Source: Desmodus rotundus (lineage: Eukaryota; Chordata; Mammalia; Chiroptera; Phyllostomidae). Taken from it: a DNA stretch of 64,000 nt. Below the pieces are notes generated by a model that saw only the letters and a program-made list of their open reading frames with translations, searched no databases and had not been told where the DNA came from. Below, in pieces: positions 1 through 26,015 of this stretch; position 1 is the stretch's first letter; every line of letters begins with the position of its first letter. The position numbers were made by a program, and so were the translations under genes. The stretch lies in the NCBI RefSeq assembly GCF_022682495.2, contig NC_071387.1, positions 200,548,143 to 200,612,142 on the forward strand, in the 5' to 3' direction.

Positions 1-567
1 GTTTCAGACATGGTGCTTGTTCTTAGAAATACAGAGTTTTTTTTTTTTTTTTTAACGAGTTCTTGTTCTCAAGAACTTGTGGTCTAGTGAGGGACTCGAG
101 AGATGAGTAAAGAAATAATAAACTAGAAAAGTGGCCTGGTTTTGGTGCTGCCATGGAGGCCTTCCATAGTAGTGGGTGCTTTCACGGCAACTTGGTTTTA
201 AGTTAATAGCAGCCAGGGGTGGGCACAACCTGTCCAGACACGAGGTGTAACAGGGAATGACCCATTCTGAGAATCACAAAAGAACTCTAGACAGCTGGAA
301 CATCTTTCTAGATAACGAATCTAGAAATATGTGTTGGCCCCTGACACGAAAGCTTTGAACTTCACGCTATTCAGTATATACTTTAGGCTAAGTATTAGGG
401 GCCACCAATGAAGGGTTCTAATTAAGGGAAAGATCAAAAAGATTGCCCAGCAACACCATGGGAGGCAGCACCTGCCCTGTGGGTCCCCCTCTCCCTCATG
501 TCCTTGCAGAGCCTGGGGCTGTCACTGTACAGATATACTCGCACCTGTTCATTGGGGGTGGGGGGGG

Positions 568-985
568 GTGTGCATTAGGCTTCTCCAGAAACACAGAACA
601 AGTAGGAGACAGGTGAGGACTTAGCACAAGGAACTGTCTCACGCAGTTAGGAGTTAGGAGGCTGAAAAATCCACCTGAGCTCTGCAGTCCAGGGGCCTGA
701 GAACCAGGGTAGCCCAAGGTGTAGGTTCCAGTCCAAGATCTGCAGGCAGGAGGAGACCCAGGCCACAGTGAGAGAGCCAGTTGTCCCTTAAGTAGCCTTT
801 TCTAATCAGGCCCTGGATTGGGTGCGACCTGCCCACACTGGGGAAGGCTGTCTGCTTCCTCAAGTCCGCTGATGCAGGTGTTAATCTCATCCTGAAACAC
901 CCTCACAGACACGCCCAAAAGGCTGCTTCACCAGCTGTCTGGACCTCCCTAGACCCAGTCTAGTTGACATAAAATCACCCACTGC
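568..985 (+). repeat. Ancient interspersed repeat, LINE-1 3-prime-UTR type
   Basis: Starts with the widespread motif TTCTCCAGAAACACAGAAC and later has TTAATCTCATCCTGAAACACC and GTTGACATAAAATCACCCA, which I recognise as an old mammalian repeat. The family name is uncertain. Confidence 0.5.
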
Positions 986-1234
986 AGAGGGGAGAGGAGA
1001 GCTGCAGAACTGGAGTAGATCAGCGGAAGGTAAGAAGAGACTGGGGAGGCCAGAGACTGGACAGTGCTGACACCTCTCAGTGCTTCTCCTTCGTGGCCAT
1101 TGTCTCGTTATCCCAATCGATACATTCACGCGTAAGCTTCGACTACTTGCGGGACAGCTACTAGAGATTGCTTTCACAAGACGAAGAAAACTGGACTTCC
1201 TATAGCCACCTGCTTCGCCCTCCACTTTTTTCTG

Positions 1235-1760
1235 AAGACAGCAGCTAGAGTGATTTTTATAAACTTAAGTTGAGACTTTGTCTCTCCTGTGGTCAGAACC
1301 CTGCAGGGGCTCCTCTGGGCCTTTCAGAGTCAAAGCCAAAGACCTGGTCATGACCTTGAAAGCCCTGCACGACCTCATCTTTTACCCCCTTCCCCACACT
1401 GATTTTCTGCACTGTACGCCTTGCTCTCCTCACAACAGACGTGCCGTCCTGGGCACCCGGGACACACCCAGACCCTCACCTGACGACTCCCTACTTCATT
1501 CAAGCTTCTGCCCAGTGATTGCCTTCGCTGTGGGCTGTCCCTGATCACTGTGTTTGGACTTTCAACACCCACCCTGGGCTGCCCGTCCTCTCCTTTACGC
1601 TGCTTGATTTTTCTGCATAGCACTCATCAATTTTCACGTGTCGTGTAATTTCCTATTTTTTTTTTTATGTGTGATTGCCTATTTCCTCCCACAAACGTAT
1701 GCTCCGTGAGGGTGAGGTAGCTTGTCTGCCTTGCCTACTGCTTTCTCCCTAAAATGACCC
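1235..1760 (+). repeat. LINE2 (L2) fragment
   Basis: Carries degraded L2 landmarks in order: the segment around CCCTGCAGGGGCTCCTC, the AAAGCCCTGCACGACCTCAT block, and the 3-prime segment around ATGCTCCGTGAGGGTGAGG. Well diverged, as expected for L2. Confidence 0.65.
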
Positions 1761-2266
1761 CGGCTCGGTACATTAACTCGTTGGTTAATAGAGGAGAGCA
1801 CCCTTTGATGTTACACTTTTAGGTGAAATGGACTTCTGAGTGCTTTCTGTCAATCTGAAAGAGGGAGGAAGGTTCCTCTGCCTTCTACACCAGGTCGCTG
1901 CTTGGTAAGCGCTCCACTGAGTCCCTAGCGTTCCTCAGCGACCCAGGAGCACCGTGGAGCTGTAGCCTGTGTGTGACGTCTGAAAGGCGTGCGGACTCGC
2001 CCTTGTGAGTCTAGCCTTTGCCGTGCTGGAGCAAGTGCTCTGAAGAGTATTCAGGTTTTCCCTCTTTTCTTTGCGGAGAAATGTGCATACTCCAGGGCAC
2101 CTGCACAGTGGGGGGCAGAAGAGCAATTGTGACGATGAGTCATTTGATCAGCGTTAAGTTCCTGTTTCCAGCTAAATATGAGTGTCCTTTACAGGCATGA
2201 AAAGAGTCAGTAGACTTGAATGGTACAAGAATGGTGATTGGGAAACACTTTTTTCTTTCCTCAAAG

Positions 2267-18510
<16,244 letters not shown>

Positions 18511-20006
18511 AGTATGCATCGCAAGATGATACCTCCTTTTGCCTTTGGATCAGGGAAAATAGGTAGACGCCCAATTGCTGGAGCTCTCAGCTATTTTTAT
18601 TCTTGGTTTCCCTTTGCCTTCATTCTACAAGTATATTAGAGAAGCATTTGAAAGAGAAAACTAAGTGTTTCTTTTTTTTTAACGACTATAAAAGCTTCTG
18701 TCGCTGCCATGCTCCTAAGGGTCTTGTCATGGGCCTTAAGAAATTTCAGAATGAGCCTGCAATTTTAAGATCCTTCAAGAGCCAAATCTGAGTCATCTCT
18801 TCCAAGTGCCCTTCTTATCCAATCTGTTTCGAAACAAGCTTAAAAAATCACCAGTGAGCAAATCATTTTCTTGATCCCTGTGGTACCTTAACTTTCCTCT
18901 ATTTAATTTTTTAGTGTCGCTTTATAAGACGTAGGCTGGAAAAATGATAAGCTATTTGTATTGGGAGCTGAACAGAAAGAATCGTAGGATAGTCTATTTG
19001 AGGCAATCATTCGGGAGATAGAAAAAGAAAAATGCACATTTCAACCTTGCCTTTGGATTTTTGCAATTAGGTTCAAGAAAACAAATAGTCCAGGGTAATT
19101 CACCTTAAAACCTAAGTTTAAAAAACCACCAGCTGGAGATACAGAATTTGAAGGGTCAGGAGGCAGTGTTCGGTGACAGGTTAAGCGGATGTATGCTCTA
19201 ATGCATATTAATGAAGTATCCTTTGCTGTACTGTGCTCCCACAATACTGAAGTAACTGAGGAGATACGATTGTGCTCTTCTGACTGTATAACCAAATGAT
19301 GTTCACATGGGTTCTATAGCTTTTAAAACGCCTGGATTTGTTTTACAAGGTGGTAGTAACCAGTCGGCATTGCGGTGTTGGAGGGAATGCTGAACTGAAG
19401 TTGCCTGCCATTTGCCTTTATCGCTGAGGTTCTTGAAGTTATTTTTCTATTACTCTGGAATCAAGTCTTTCAAATTGTCTTTTCCCTTTTTCTTTCTTTT
19501 TTAATGTTTCCCACAATCGCTGTTTTACACTACCCACTTTGTAAGGTTACTGGACCTAGCGTTCCCTGAGAAGAATCTCACGCCCCGCTCAATCAGGCAC
19601 ACACCCACGAGTCTGCAGGTGTGTCCCACGGTCTCAGAGCAGCCAGCACGACTTGCACCTGTGGGAAAGTGAAGACTCAGGTGTCGAACCTTTTGGTAGC
19701 ATCAGTGATTTTTTTTAATGACACATAAAAGCACATGGATTAAATTCTACTTACGAAAAACAAAAAAACCACATTTCTTATGTAAATTGATGATCTCCCC
19801 ATATGTTCAAAATGGAACAGAAGAGCCAAAACCCATCATTTCTATTAACATTGGTTTTTTAAATCAGATTTTGCAAATGTTAGAAATAGTGGCATCTGCC
19901 TAAACCTAAGGAAGAACATTTTAAAGTAGTCATCCCAGAAATGATTATGTTTCGATTTTGTAGTAGCTAAAAGGTGCTAAATACTACTTGAGATTATTGT
20001 TTACAG

Positions 20007-20109
20007 ATCAGTGACCAGGGCTGGGGACGGGATCCGGTTGGACTCTGGCTCCGGGTATCCTCAAACACGTACTTCCAAACTCAAGGCCAGCCGAAAGCTA
20101 TTTTGCTAA
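20007..20109 (+). CDS. SKP2: SKP2 alternative C-terminal tail (minor isoform), truncated by a stop
   Basis: If the exon 9 donor is spliced to the acceptor TTTACAG ending at 20006, the frame continues after ETLL as SVTRAGDGIRLDSGSGYPQT, then RTSKLKASRKLFC and a TAA at 20107-20109. I recall a human SKP2 isoform of about 410 residues with a tail that starts LVTRAG and contains LDSDIG and SKLKSSHKLFC. The match here is clear, with one in-frame codon missing near PQT. In human the next codon is Gln; here it is TAA. Reading past it, the frame stays open in a form resembling the human end (VICIFVCDFYFY) to a TAA at 20170-20172, which overlaps the polyadenylation signal. Expression is not known from the sequence. 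Confidence 0.7.
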
Positions 20110-20167
20110 CATTTCAGAGTAATCTGTATTTTTGTATGTGATTTCTACTTTTATAAACTCGTTTTAA

Positions 20168-20173
20168 AATAAA
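20168..20173 (+). terminator. SKP2: SKP2 polyadenylation signal AATAAA
   Basis: Canonical AATAAA followed about 30-45 nt later by T/GT-rich sequence (20200-20235). It is the first canonical signal in this position before the mobile-element cluster. Confidence 0.7.
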
Positions 20174-20458
20174 ACACATTTTTATAAAAATGAGTACTTC
20201 TGCTAAGCTGTATGTCTTTTTTCTTTCTCTTTCCCTTCAGTACTGGAGTTAAGGTCGGAGGGCATCTGTGGGGTGCCACGTGCCAGCCCTCTGGGTGTCC
20301 CTTGAGAATGAGCCCCCGTGTGGCCTTCTTTGCCCCACCTGTCATTTGCTTCTTCTCAGATTAAAATAATACTTTGTAATACTTCTTACCAAGGTACTAA
20401 GTACAGGCTTATTTATCTTTAAAGTGCTTTAAAAATAGCATTTATAAAACTTACAGTA

Positions 20459-20508
20459 AATGTCCGTTGATGGAAGGATGGCTGGATGGATAAACAAAAG
20501 GTGGTATA
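20459..20508 (+). mobile_element. LINE-1 sense fragment next to an inverted LINE-1 piece
   Basis: GATGGCTGGATGGATAAAC and AAGGTGGTATAT resemble the LINE-1 ORF2 3-prime segment in sense. The sequence past the LTR (21343 on) is antisense LINE-1, so the pre-LTR locus had an inverted junction. Confidence 0.5.
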
Positions 20509-21336
20509 TGATGCGGACACCGTCCTGTAGTGTCCACGGCGTGGCTGAGACAAGACAAATTCACACGGACTACTGAGTCCTGTGGAGGAAAAGGGACAGC
20601 ACTCTCTCCAGAGGAGAGCTCCCCGACCCTTGCCTTCACAAGCTTTTATTGGGTTTAATTTGCATAGGAATACAGGGCGTATTGGTAAACCTCATCAATC
20701 ATTGTCAGACAGTAAGGATCAAACAATAGATAACATACAAAGAACTCTGAGGGCTTATTCTGAGTCAGGGTCAGTTAGCTAAAGGGCCATAAAACTTTGG
20801 AAACAAACTCATTCTATGCTTGGACCCTTATCATTTAAATTGAGGGTATTAGCAAAGCAGGTTTCACAGGATTTTATGCATTTCTTCTTAGGCCCGATTG
20901 CCCCAGGGAACCCGCCCTTTCCAGCACAGGGCCACACCCACCTCCAGCATTGTTTCAGGCTTAAGTCAGGCAGGGGAAGTAAGGCAGCCAAGGGATTAGG
21001 AGACTTCTTGCAGACAGAATGAGGACTCAGGCTACGTCAAAGCCGAAGGGCAAGAGTCCATCACCCCCTTTTTCTGTAGCCCCCCAAGTCCTTACCTGAG
21101 GGCCCCTTCACGACCATGCTTGTCTTAGGTCATCCCTCCCTTGAGGAATCTTACCCGTCATTGGCTAACCAGTCATCCACCTGGGGCCAAACAGGGTGAG
21201 GTGAAAGGGGGCAGAGGTGGTGCCCCTACAAGGAAGGTAAGCTTTGTCTCCTAAGTAGCTTATGGTCTCAAGGTCTCTACTCAGTCTTAGCCAGGGGGGT
21301 TACCGATTCTGAAGCCAGGCAGGGCAGTTCCCAACA
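20509..21336 (-). mobile_element. Solo LTR of an endogenous retrovirus
   Basis: An 828-bp unit. On the minus strand it starts TGTTGGGAACTGCCCTGCC and ends GCATCA (TG...CA). It is flanked by an exact 6-bp duplication GGTATA (20503-20508 and 21337-21342). A canonical AATAAA sits on the minus strand at 20645-20650 inside CCCAATAAAAGCTTG, with a TATA-like CATAAAATCC upstream. The 6-bp duplication is usual for class II (beta-like) elements. No gag, pol or env is present, so it is a recombined solo LTR. It lies in the same orientation as NADK2, downstream of it. Confidence 0.88.
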
Positions 21337-21342
21337 GGTATA

Positions 21343-21543
21343 TATTAATATCTTCTACCCATTTTTTAAATCGGATTTTTTTGCTATTGAATTGTATGAG
21401 TTCTTCACATATTGTACATATTAACCCCTATCAAAGGTGATTTGCAAATGTTTCCTCCCACTCAGTAGGTGGCCTTTCATTCCGTTGATAGTTTCCTTTG
21501 TTGTGCAGAAGTTTACTTTAATGTAGTCCCACTTATTTGTTTT
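21343..21543 (-). mobile_element. LINE-1 ORF2-region fragment, first piece
   Basis: Antisense LINE-1 text such as GAGTTCTTCACATATTGTAC, TGATAGTTTCCTTTGTTGTG and ATGTAGTCCCACTTATTTGT. It continues at 21980 after a retrocopy insertion. Confidence 0.9.
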
Positions 21544-21979
21544 TTGTTTTGATAAAGGAGTCTTTATTCAAAAGCAGTTACTTAAGCCTATCAAGTCACA
21601 ACTGGAATCACTTAAGGCTATCAGTTGAGGCTAAACTCTAGCACCTGAGTTCTATCTTGTTCCCTGTTAGCTTTTGCTTATCTTGTTTCTATAGGTTTAG
21701 TTTACAAACTAAAAGTAACATAATATACAAAACTACACAACCTGGAAGAATGCCAGGCTTCTGCCTCCGTGCTTGTTCCCTCTAGAACACCCGAAGAATA
21801 ACCCTGCTACCCTCTGCCAGGCCAGCCTGGTCCTAGGCTGTGCCCGGAGTTCCTTCCCACATGAAATGCCATCCGTTGGGAAATGCGGGCAGCTGCAGCA
21901 TGACCGTCAGGCATCCCTGAAGAAGAAGAGCCTGAGAGTGAGTCTGAGAGCAAGCCAGCTCAGGAGCCATAGAGCTCTC
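21544..21979 (-). pseudogene. Retrocopy of an unidentified transcript inserted in LINE-1
   Basis: 436 bp absent from the LINE-1 consensus as I recall it. On the minus strand it ends with AATAAA (21563-21568) and, 13 nt later, an A-rich tail. It is flanked by near-identical LINE-1 sequence (CCCACTTATTTGTTT at 21528 and CCCACTTGTTTGGTT at 21980) consistent with a target duplication. A short frame starts MAPELACSQTHSQ but stops after about 45 codons. Polyadenylated and intronless, so a LINE-mobilised mRNA; the source gene was not recognised. Confidence 0.65.
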
Positions 21980-22960
21980 CCCACTTGTTTGGTTTCTGCT
22001 TGTGTGGCTTTGCTTTTGGTGTCAAATCCAAAAAAAAAAATCCTCATGAGGACTGATGTTAAGGAATTTACTGCCTACTTTTTCTTTTAGGAGTTTTACG
22101 GTTTCAGGTCTAACATTCAAGTCTTTAATTTATTTTAACTTTTGTGTATGGTGTAAGATTATAGTCCAGTTTCTTTTGTATGTTCTGTCCAGTTTCCCCA
22201 ACAGCATTTGTTGAAGACTGTCCTTTCCCTACTGTATATTCTTGGCTTTCTCATAAATTAGTTGATCATGTATGTGTGGGTTTATTTCTGGGCTATTCTG
22301 TTCACACTGATCTATGTGTCTGTTTTTTTGGCTAATACCTTACTGTTTTTATTACTAGAGCGTTGTAATATAGTTGGAAATCAGAGCATGATGCCTCCAG
22401 CTCTTGATTCTTTCTCAAGATTGTTTTGGCCATTCAGGGCCTTTTGTGGTTCCATACAGCTTATAGAATTGATCGTCCCACTTTTGTGAAAAAATGCCAT
22501 TGAAGTTTTGATAGGATTGCAGTGAATCTATACATTGCTTTGGGTAGTATGGACATTTAAAAATATTAATTCCTCCAATCCATGGACACAAAACATCTTT
22601 CTATATGTCTTCTTTCTTTCATCAATGTCTTATATAGTCTTCAGTGTACAGGACTTTCACCTCCCTAACTAAATTTATTTTTAGGTATTTTATTCTTCCT
22701 TTATTCACTTATAACTGGGATTGTTTTTAATTTTCTGATAGTTCAGAAATGCAAGATTTCTATGCATTGATTTTTGTATCCTGCAACTTGACTAAACTCA
22801 TTTATTCTAACAATTTTCTTAGTACAGTCATTGGGGCTTTCTAAATGTCATCTGCAAATAGTGAGTTTTCTTTTTCCTTTCCAATTTGAATGCCTTTCCT
22901 TTTTCTTGCCTAATTGCTCTAGCTAGGACTGATTGACATTCTCCATTCTCTTAATCTTTG
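21980..22960 (-). mobile_element. LINE-1 ORF2-region fragment, second piece
   Basis: Continuous antisense LINE-1, including TTTGGTGTCAAATCC, GGTTTCAGGTCTAACATTCA, TGATGCCTCCAGCTCTTGAT and CTTGCCTAATTGCTCTAGCT. Many small indels; dead. Confidence 0.93.
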
Positions 22961-23136
22961 GGTCCCCTCCCTTTCTTTTTTCTTGCAACTTATTTATGGA
23001 AGAAACTTGATTCTTTGTCCTGTGTTCTAGGTTCTGGATTTTGCTGATGTAATCCCTGAAGTGACACTTAACAGGTTAATGTGCCTCCTACATCCATAAA
23101 TTGGTTAATTAGGTCTAGCAGCAAACAGGTCTAGAT

Positions 23137-23335
23137 CCAGGGTGATTTTGCACCCCAGAAGACATTGGGTAAAATCTGAAGACCTTTCTGGTTGTCAGAA
23201 GTGGAGAGGTGTTACTGACATCTAGTGGGTAGAGGCTAAGGATGCTGGTAACCATCCCACAATAAACAGGACAGCTTCCCACGAGGAAGTCTGATCCAAA
23301 ACGTCAATAGTGCAGCCTTGAGAAACCCTGATCCC
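23137..23335 (+). mobile_element. MER5A (hAT-Charlie) copy
   Basis: CAGGGTGATTTTGCACCCCA, GACATCTAGTGGGTAGAGGC, AAACGTCAATAGTGCAGCCT and final TTGAGAAACCCTG match the MER5A layout. Confidence 0.92.
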
Positions 23336-23489
23336 CAAGGCTTATGTTATCAAGTTTGTCTTTTTTTTTAAGGAGGAGATACTTGATGGGTAGTAGTATA
23401 TTTGTCCATCAAGAGACATAACATCTGTCTCTGGCCCTTGATTCCTCCCTCTGCTATATGCTAGCCACAAGTTGCAGAGGTACAAGGGA

Positions 23490-25876
23490 CTCTCTGGTGA
23501 AGTGCAAAATTTTTATTTCTGCATAAAGTGACAGCACCTTCTATCCCAGTGAACCCGACTGCAGTCCCACATTTACTGACGAGCCACAGTGTGGAGGATG
23601 CTGTGTTTGAACAGTCGCACGGGGGAAGGTACAGAGCATGTAAGGACAGGTACCAGTTTTGCGGACATGGGAACTAGAACCCCTTTCCACTGGATACCCT
23701 AATCCTGAACAAGCGAAAGGCAACTCCCTCTTTTATTACCACTGCTCTCCCATGATGTGATTTATTGGAACCAGAAATATAAATACATAGGGGGCATCAA
23801 AAATACTAAGTCAAAGTTATCTAAAGAGTCTGTACAGCTACAAGGTAAGTACTTTATCCTCTGTCTACATAACAAACCATGGTTCTGTGTCAGAGATTAG
23901 CAGTGAATGAAGTCAACAGGGCAAAGAGTAATACCTAGCAGTAGGGAGCAAGACTTCTGAAACACAACATTTTGGGAAAATCAGGTTTTCAAATAATGAC
24001 CCTATAAGAGTTAATAAATGACATAACAAAGAAGAGACAGTAACAGTTTAATTTTATTCACATCTTGTTGCCATTAAAGGTTACGTCACAAAAACATTTT
24101 TGCTATTCCAACATCCTTTGCCTCTCAGCATCTCTTAAAAATAAATCCTCACCACATAGCAGAAGTATTAGAAGTTATATTGCAAATGTAACATATTAAG
24201 CATTTTTTAAACCTTTAAAATATGGCTTATGAACAATTTTACACAGAAGTTACTTATTAATATGTTACATATTAACAGATCTATAATACCATATGGACAA
24301 TCTGATTTCCTTGATACTGAAGATGGAGTTGGCATTTTTGTCAAGAAGGCATCTTAAACCTACTAGGGGAGTTATATACTGTGGAATTTCACTTTATAAA
24401 GTAGACCTGAAGTATATTATTTTTAAACCAAACCAGAAACTAGAACCAGCTCCGGGAAAATGCTTATTTTTCTGTGCGTATCATGCGAACTCTTTGCTAA
24501 TGAGTGTGTATACAGACACGCTGCACTGAGGAAAAACAGATTCTTAGTCTGGATGTACAACAAACCCTAGATTACTTTTGTGTGGTAACGTTTTATAGAA
24601 AATTTGACAAGAACATGGTAAATGTTGGCAAAACTAAGAGCACTCAGTTTGATCACACATCCTACCTTTTACAGAATGTACTTCTCAAGTTCCACCAGGA
24701 TAGAGTCTGTTTTTTCATCAATGTATATCCGGCCATCGATACAGTGCACAGCACAGAATGGACATTTAATAAATATTCCAATGACTGAATAAAAGTTTAA
24801 TAGCAAGTGAAAAATACAACTCTGAATAAATGGCACGAGACTACCAACGGTCTCATGGTGCAGCGACAGGTGCCTTCTGTGAAAATTCCAGGGTTACACA
24901 TAAGTAGATCAAGAATTAGATGAAAAGAATGTCTTCCAAAAATAAAGAAACTCTCATGGGGGGCAGGCAGAGAAGAGCCGTAACATTTATCCTCAAAGCT
25001 AATGTGTGAAATTTGGAATATGGGCTAGTAGAAAACCACCATATTCAAAGTAGATAAAAATACTTTTTAAAGGTTTGACCAAACTCCTAGTAGAATATGT
25101 CTCATCAGTTCATCCTTTTAATCTCTGAATCCATGTTAGAGTTTTAAATAAAAACTGTCTATCACTAAAACAGCTATTGGATGGTAATACATTTGTAAAA
25201 GCTTCCCAATTTTATCCAGTTATATGTACTTCAATTAACTCAGCATTGTCAAAAATAACCTGCAAGTCAAATAAAACTATAAATTTCAAAACTGATTGCT
25301 TGAATGTCTTAAATCAATAATAATACCAGTATCAGTGTGTTCTGAAATTAGAAAATTCACAGCACATATAAAAACACATTTACCTACTTCAATTAGGTCA
25401 ATGTCAGGATTTATCAAAATTCTCCATCAAATTTTTTAAATCTTGATTTTTAGGTGCTATAAAAAATATACACTAGTCAAATGAGCTGTGTTTGTTCTGA
25501 CCAATTCCACAAAGTTAGGAGGAAAGGGAAGGAAAAGTTGTACAGTTAAATTACAAATCCTAAACATTTAATCCTTTATTTGAACTGGTCTCTCTAAATC
25601 TAACAAGGTATCAGCACTTTTGGATACCAGTAACAAGTAATACAGAAATTTCACTGGTATCAATCCTAAACGTGGAGTCCATCCATTTTCTTACCCAGTG
25701 AACATCTTTTCCATCAGAATCCAAGAGAAGAAGAATACAAATCTGTTTCTTAGTCACCTTTGAGCCCAGGGCCAACCAGTCTGGACAATAACCAGAAAAG
25801 GTAGCCTTATGACCGGTAGCCTGTTTCTGCAGTTAAAGTATTTTTCTGGTAATCACATTTGTGGTCAGGGTACCCT
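23490..25876 (-). other. NADK2: NADK2 3-prime UTR (proposed)
   Basis: About 2.4 kb of AT-rich, repeat-free sequence following the stop. The extent is inferred from the last convincing signal, AATAAA at 23512-23517. Earlier candidates exist (around 23760 and 24053), so shorter forms are likely. Confidence 0.5.
23512..23517 (-). terminator. NADK2: NADK2 distal polyadenylation signal (candidate)
   Basis: Minus-strand AATAAA in GCAGAAATAAAAATTTTGC, with CA dinucleotides suitable for cleavage 12-20 nt on. It is the last AATAAA before MER5A and the LINE-1 cluster. Confidence 0.45.
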
Positions 25877-26015
25877 TCACTGTTCTAGAAGCACAGTTCG
25901 AAGCTCATCTTCTTTATTGATCATCATTGAAGCAATTGCTCCATCATTAAACTCAAAAGAAGTTCCTCCATCCACAACCATGCAGGCATCCCAACAACGA
26001 GAACGAACACAAACC
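25877..26015 (-). CDS. NADK2: NADK2 terminal coding exon 12
   Basis: 139 nt from acceptor CTTAG to the TGA at 25877-25879. Encodes VCVRSRCWDACMVVDGGTSF, EFNDGAIASMMINKEDELRT and VLLEQ. Confidence 0.97.

Larger units (their letters stand above)
1..2266 (+). other. SKP2: SKP2 intron 2 (3-prime part)
   Basis: No coding exon seen. It holds a T15-16 run at about 39-53, an old repeat at 568-985 and a LINE2 fragment at 1235-1760. A second AG at 2193-2194 followed by an open stretch precedes the true acceptor, but the F-box phase fits only 2267. Confidence 0.75.
18511..20190 (+). other. SKP2: SKP2 3-prime UTR of the main isoform
   Basis: Non-coding sequence following the TGA, reaching the polyadenylation signal at 20168-20173. 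It has no recognisable SINE or LINE. The last part (20007-20109) doubles as coding sequence of the alternative isoform. The extent is inferred from the signal, not from transcripts. Confidence 0.7.
20191..23489. other. Intergenic gap between convergent SKP2 and NADK2
   Basis: 3.3 kb with no gene. After 20450 it is almost entirely mobile-element sequence: antisense LINE-1 pieces, a solo LTR, a retrocopy and MER5A. A pyrimidine tract followed by CAG at 20220-20241 looks like a splice acceptor but leads nowhere. Confidence 0.75.

Noticed and set aside
2182..2266. Upstream extension of SKP2 exon 3 from an AG at 2194 with an open frame starting at an ATG
   Set aside because: The F-box homology starts exactly after the pyrimidine tract at 2266, and the phase needed there (two bases completing Gly) fits. 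The extension ([15 protein letters not shown]) does not resemble SKP2.
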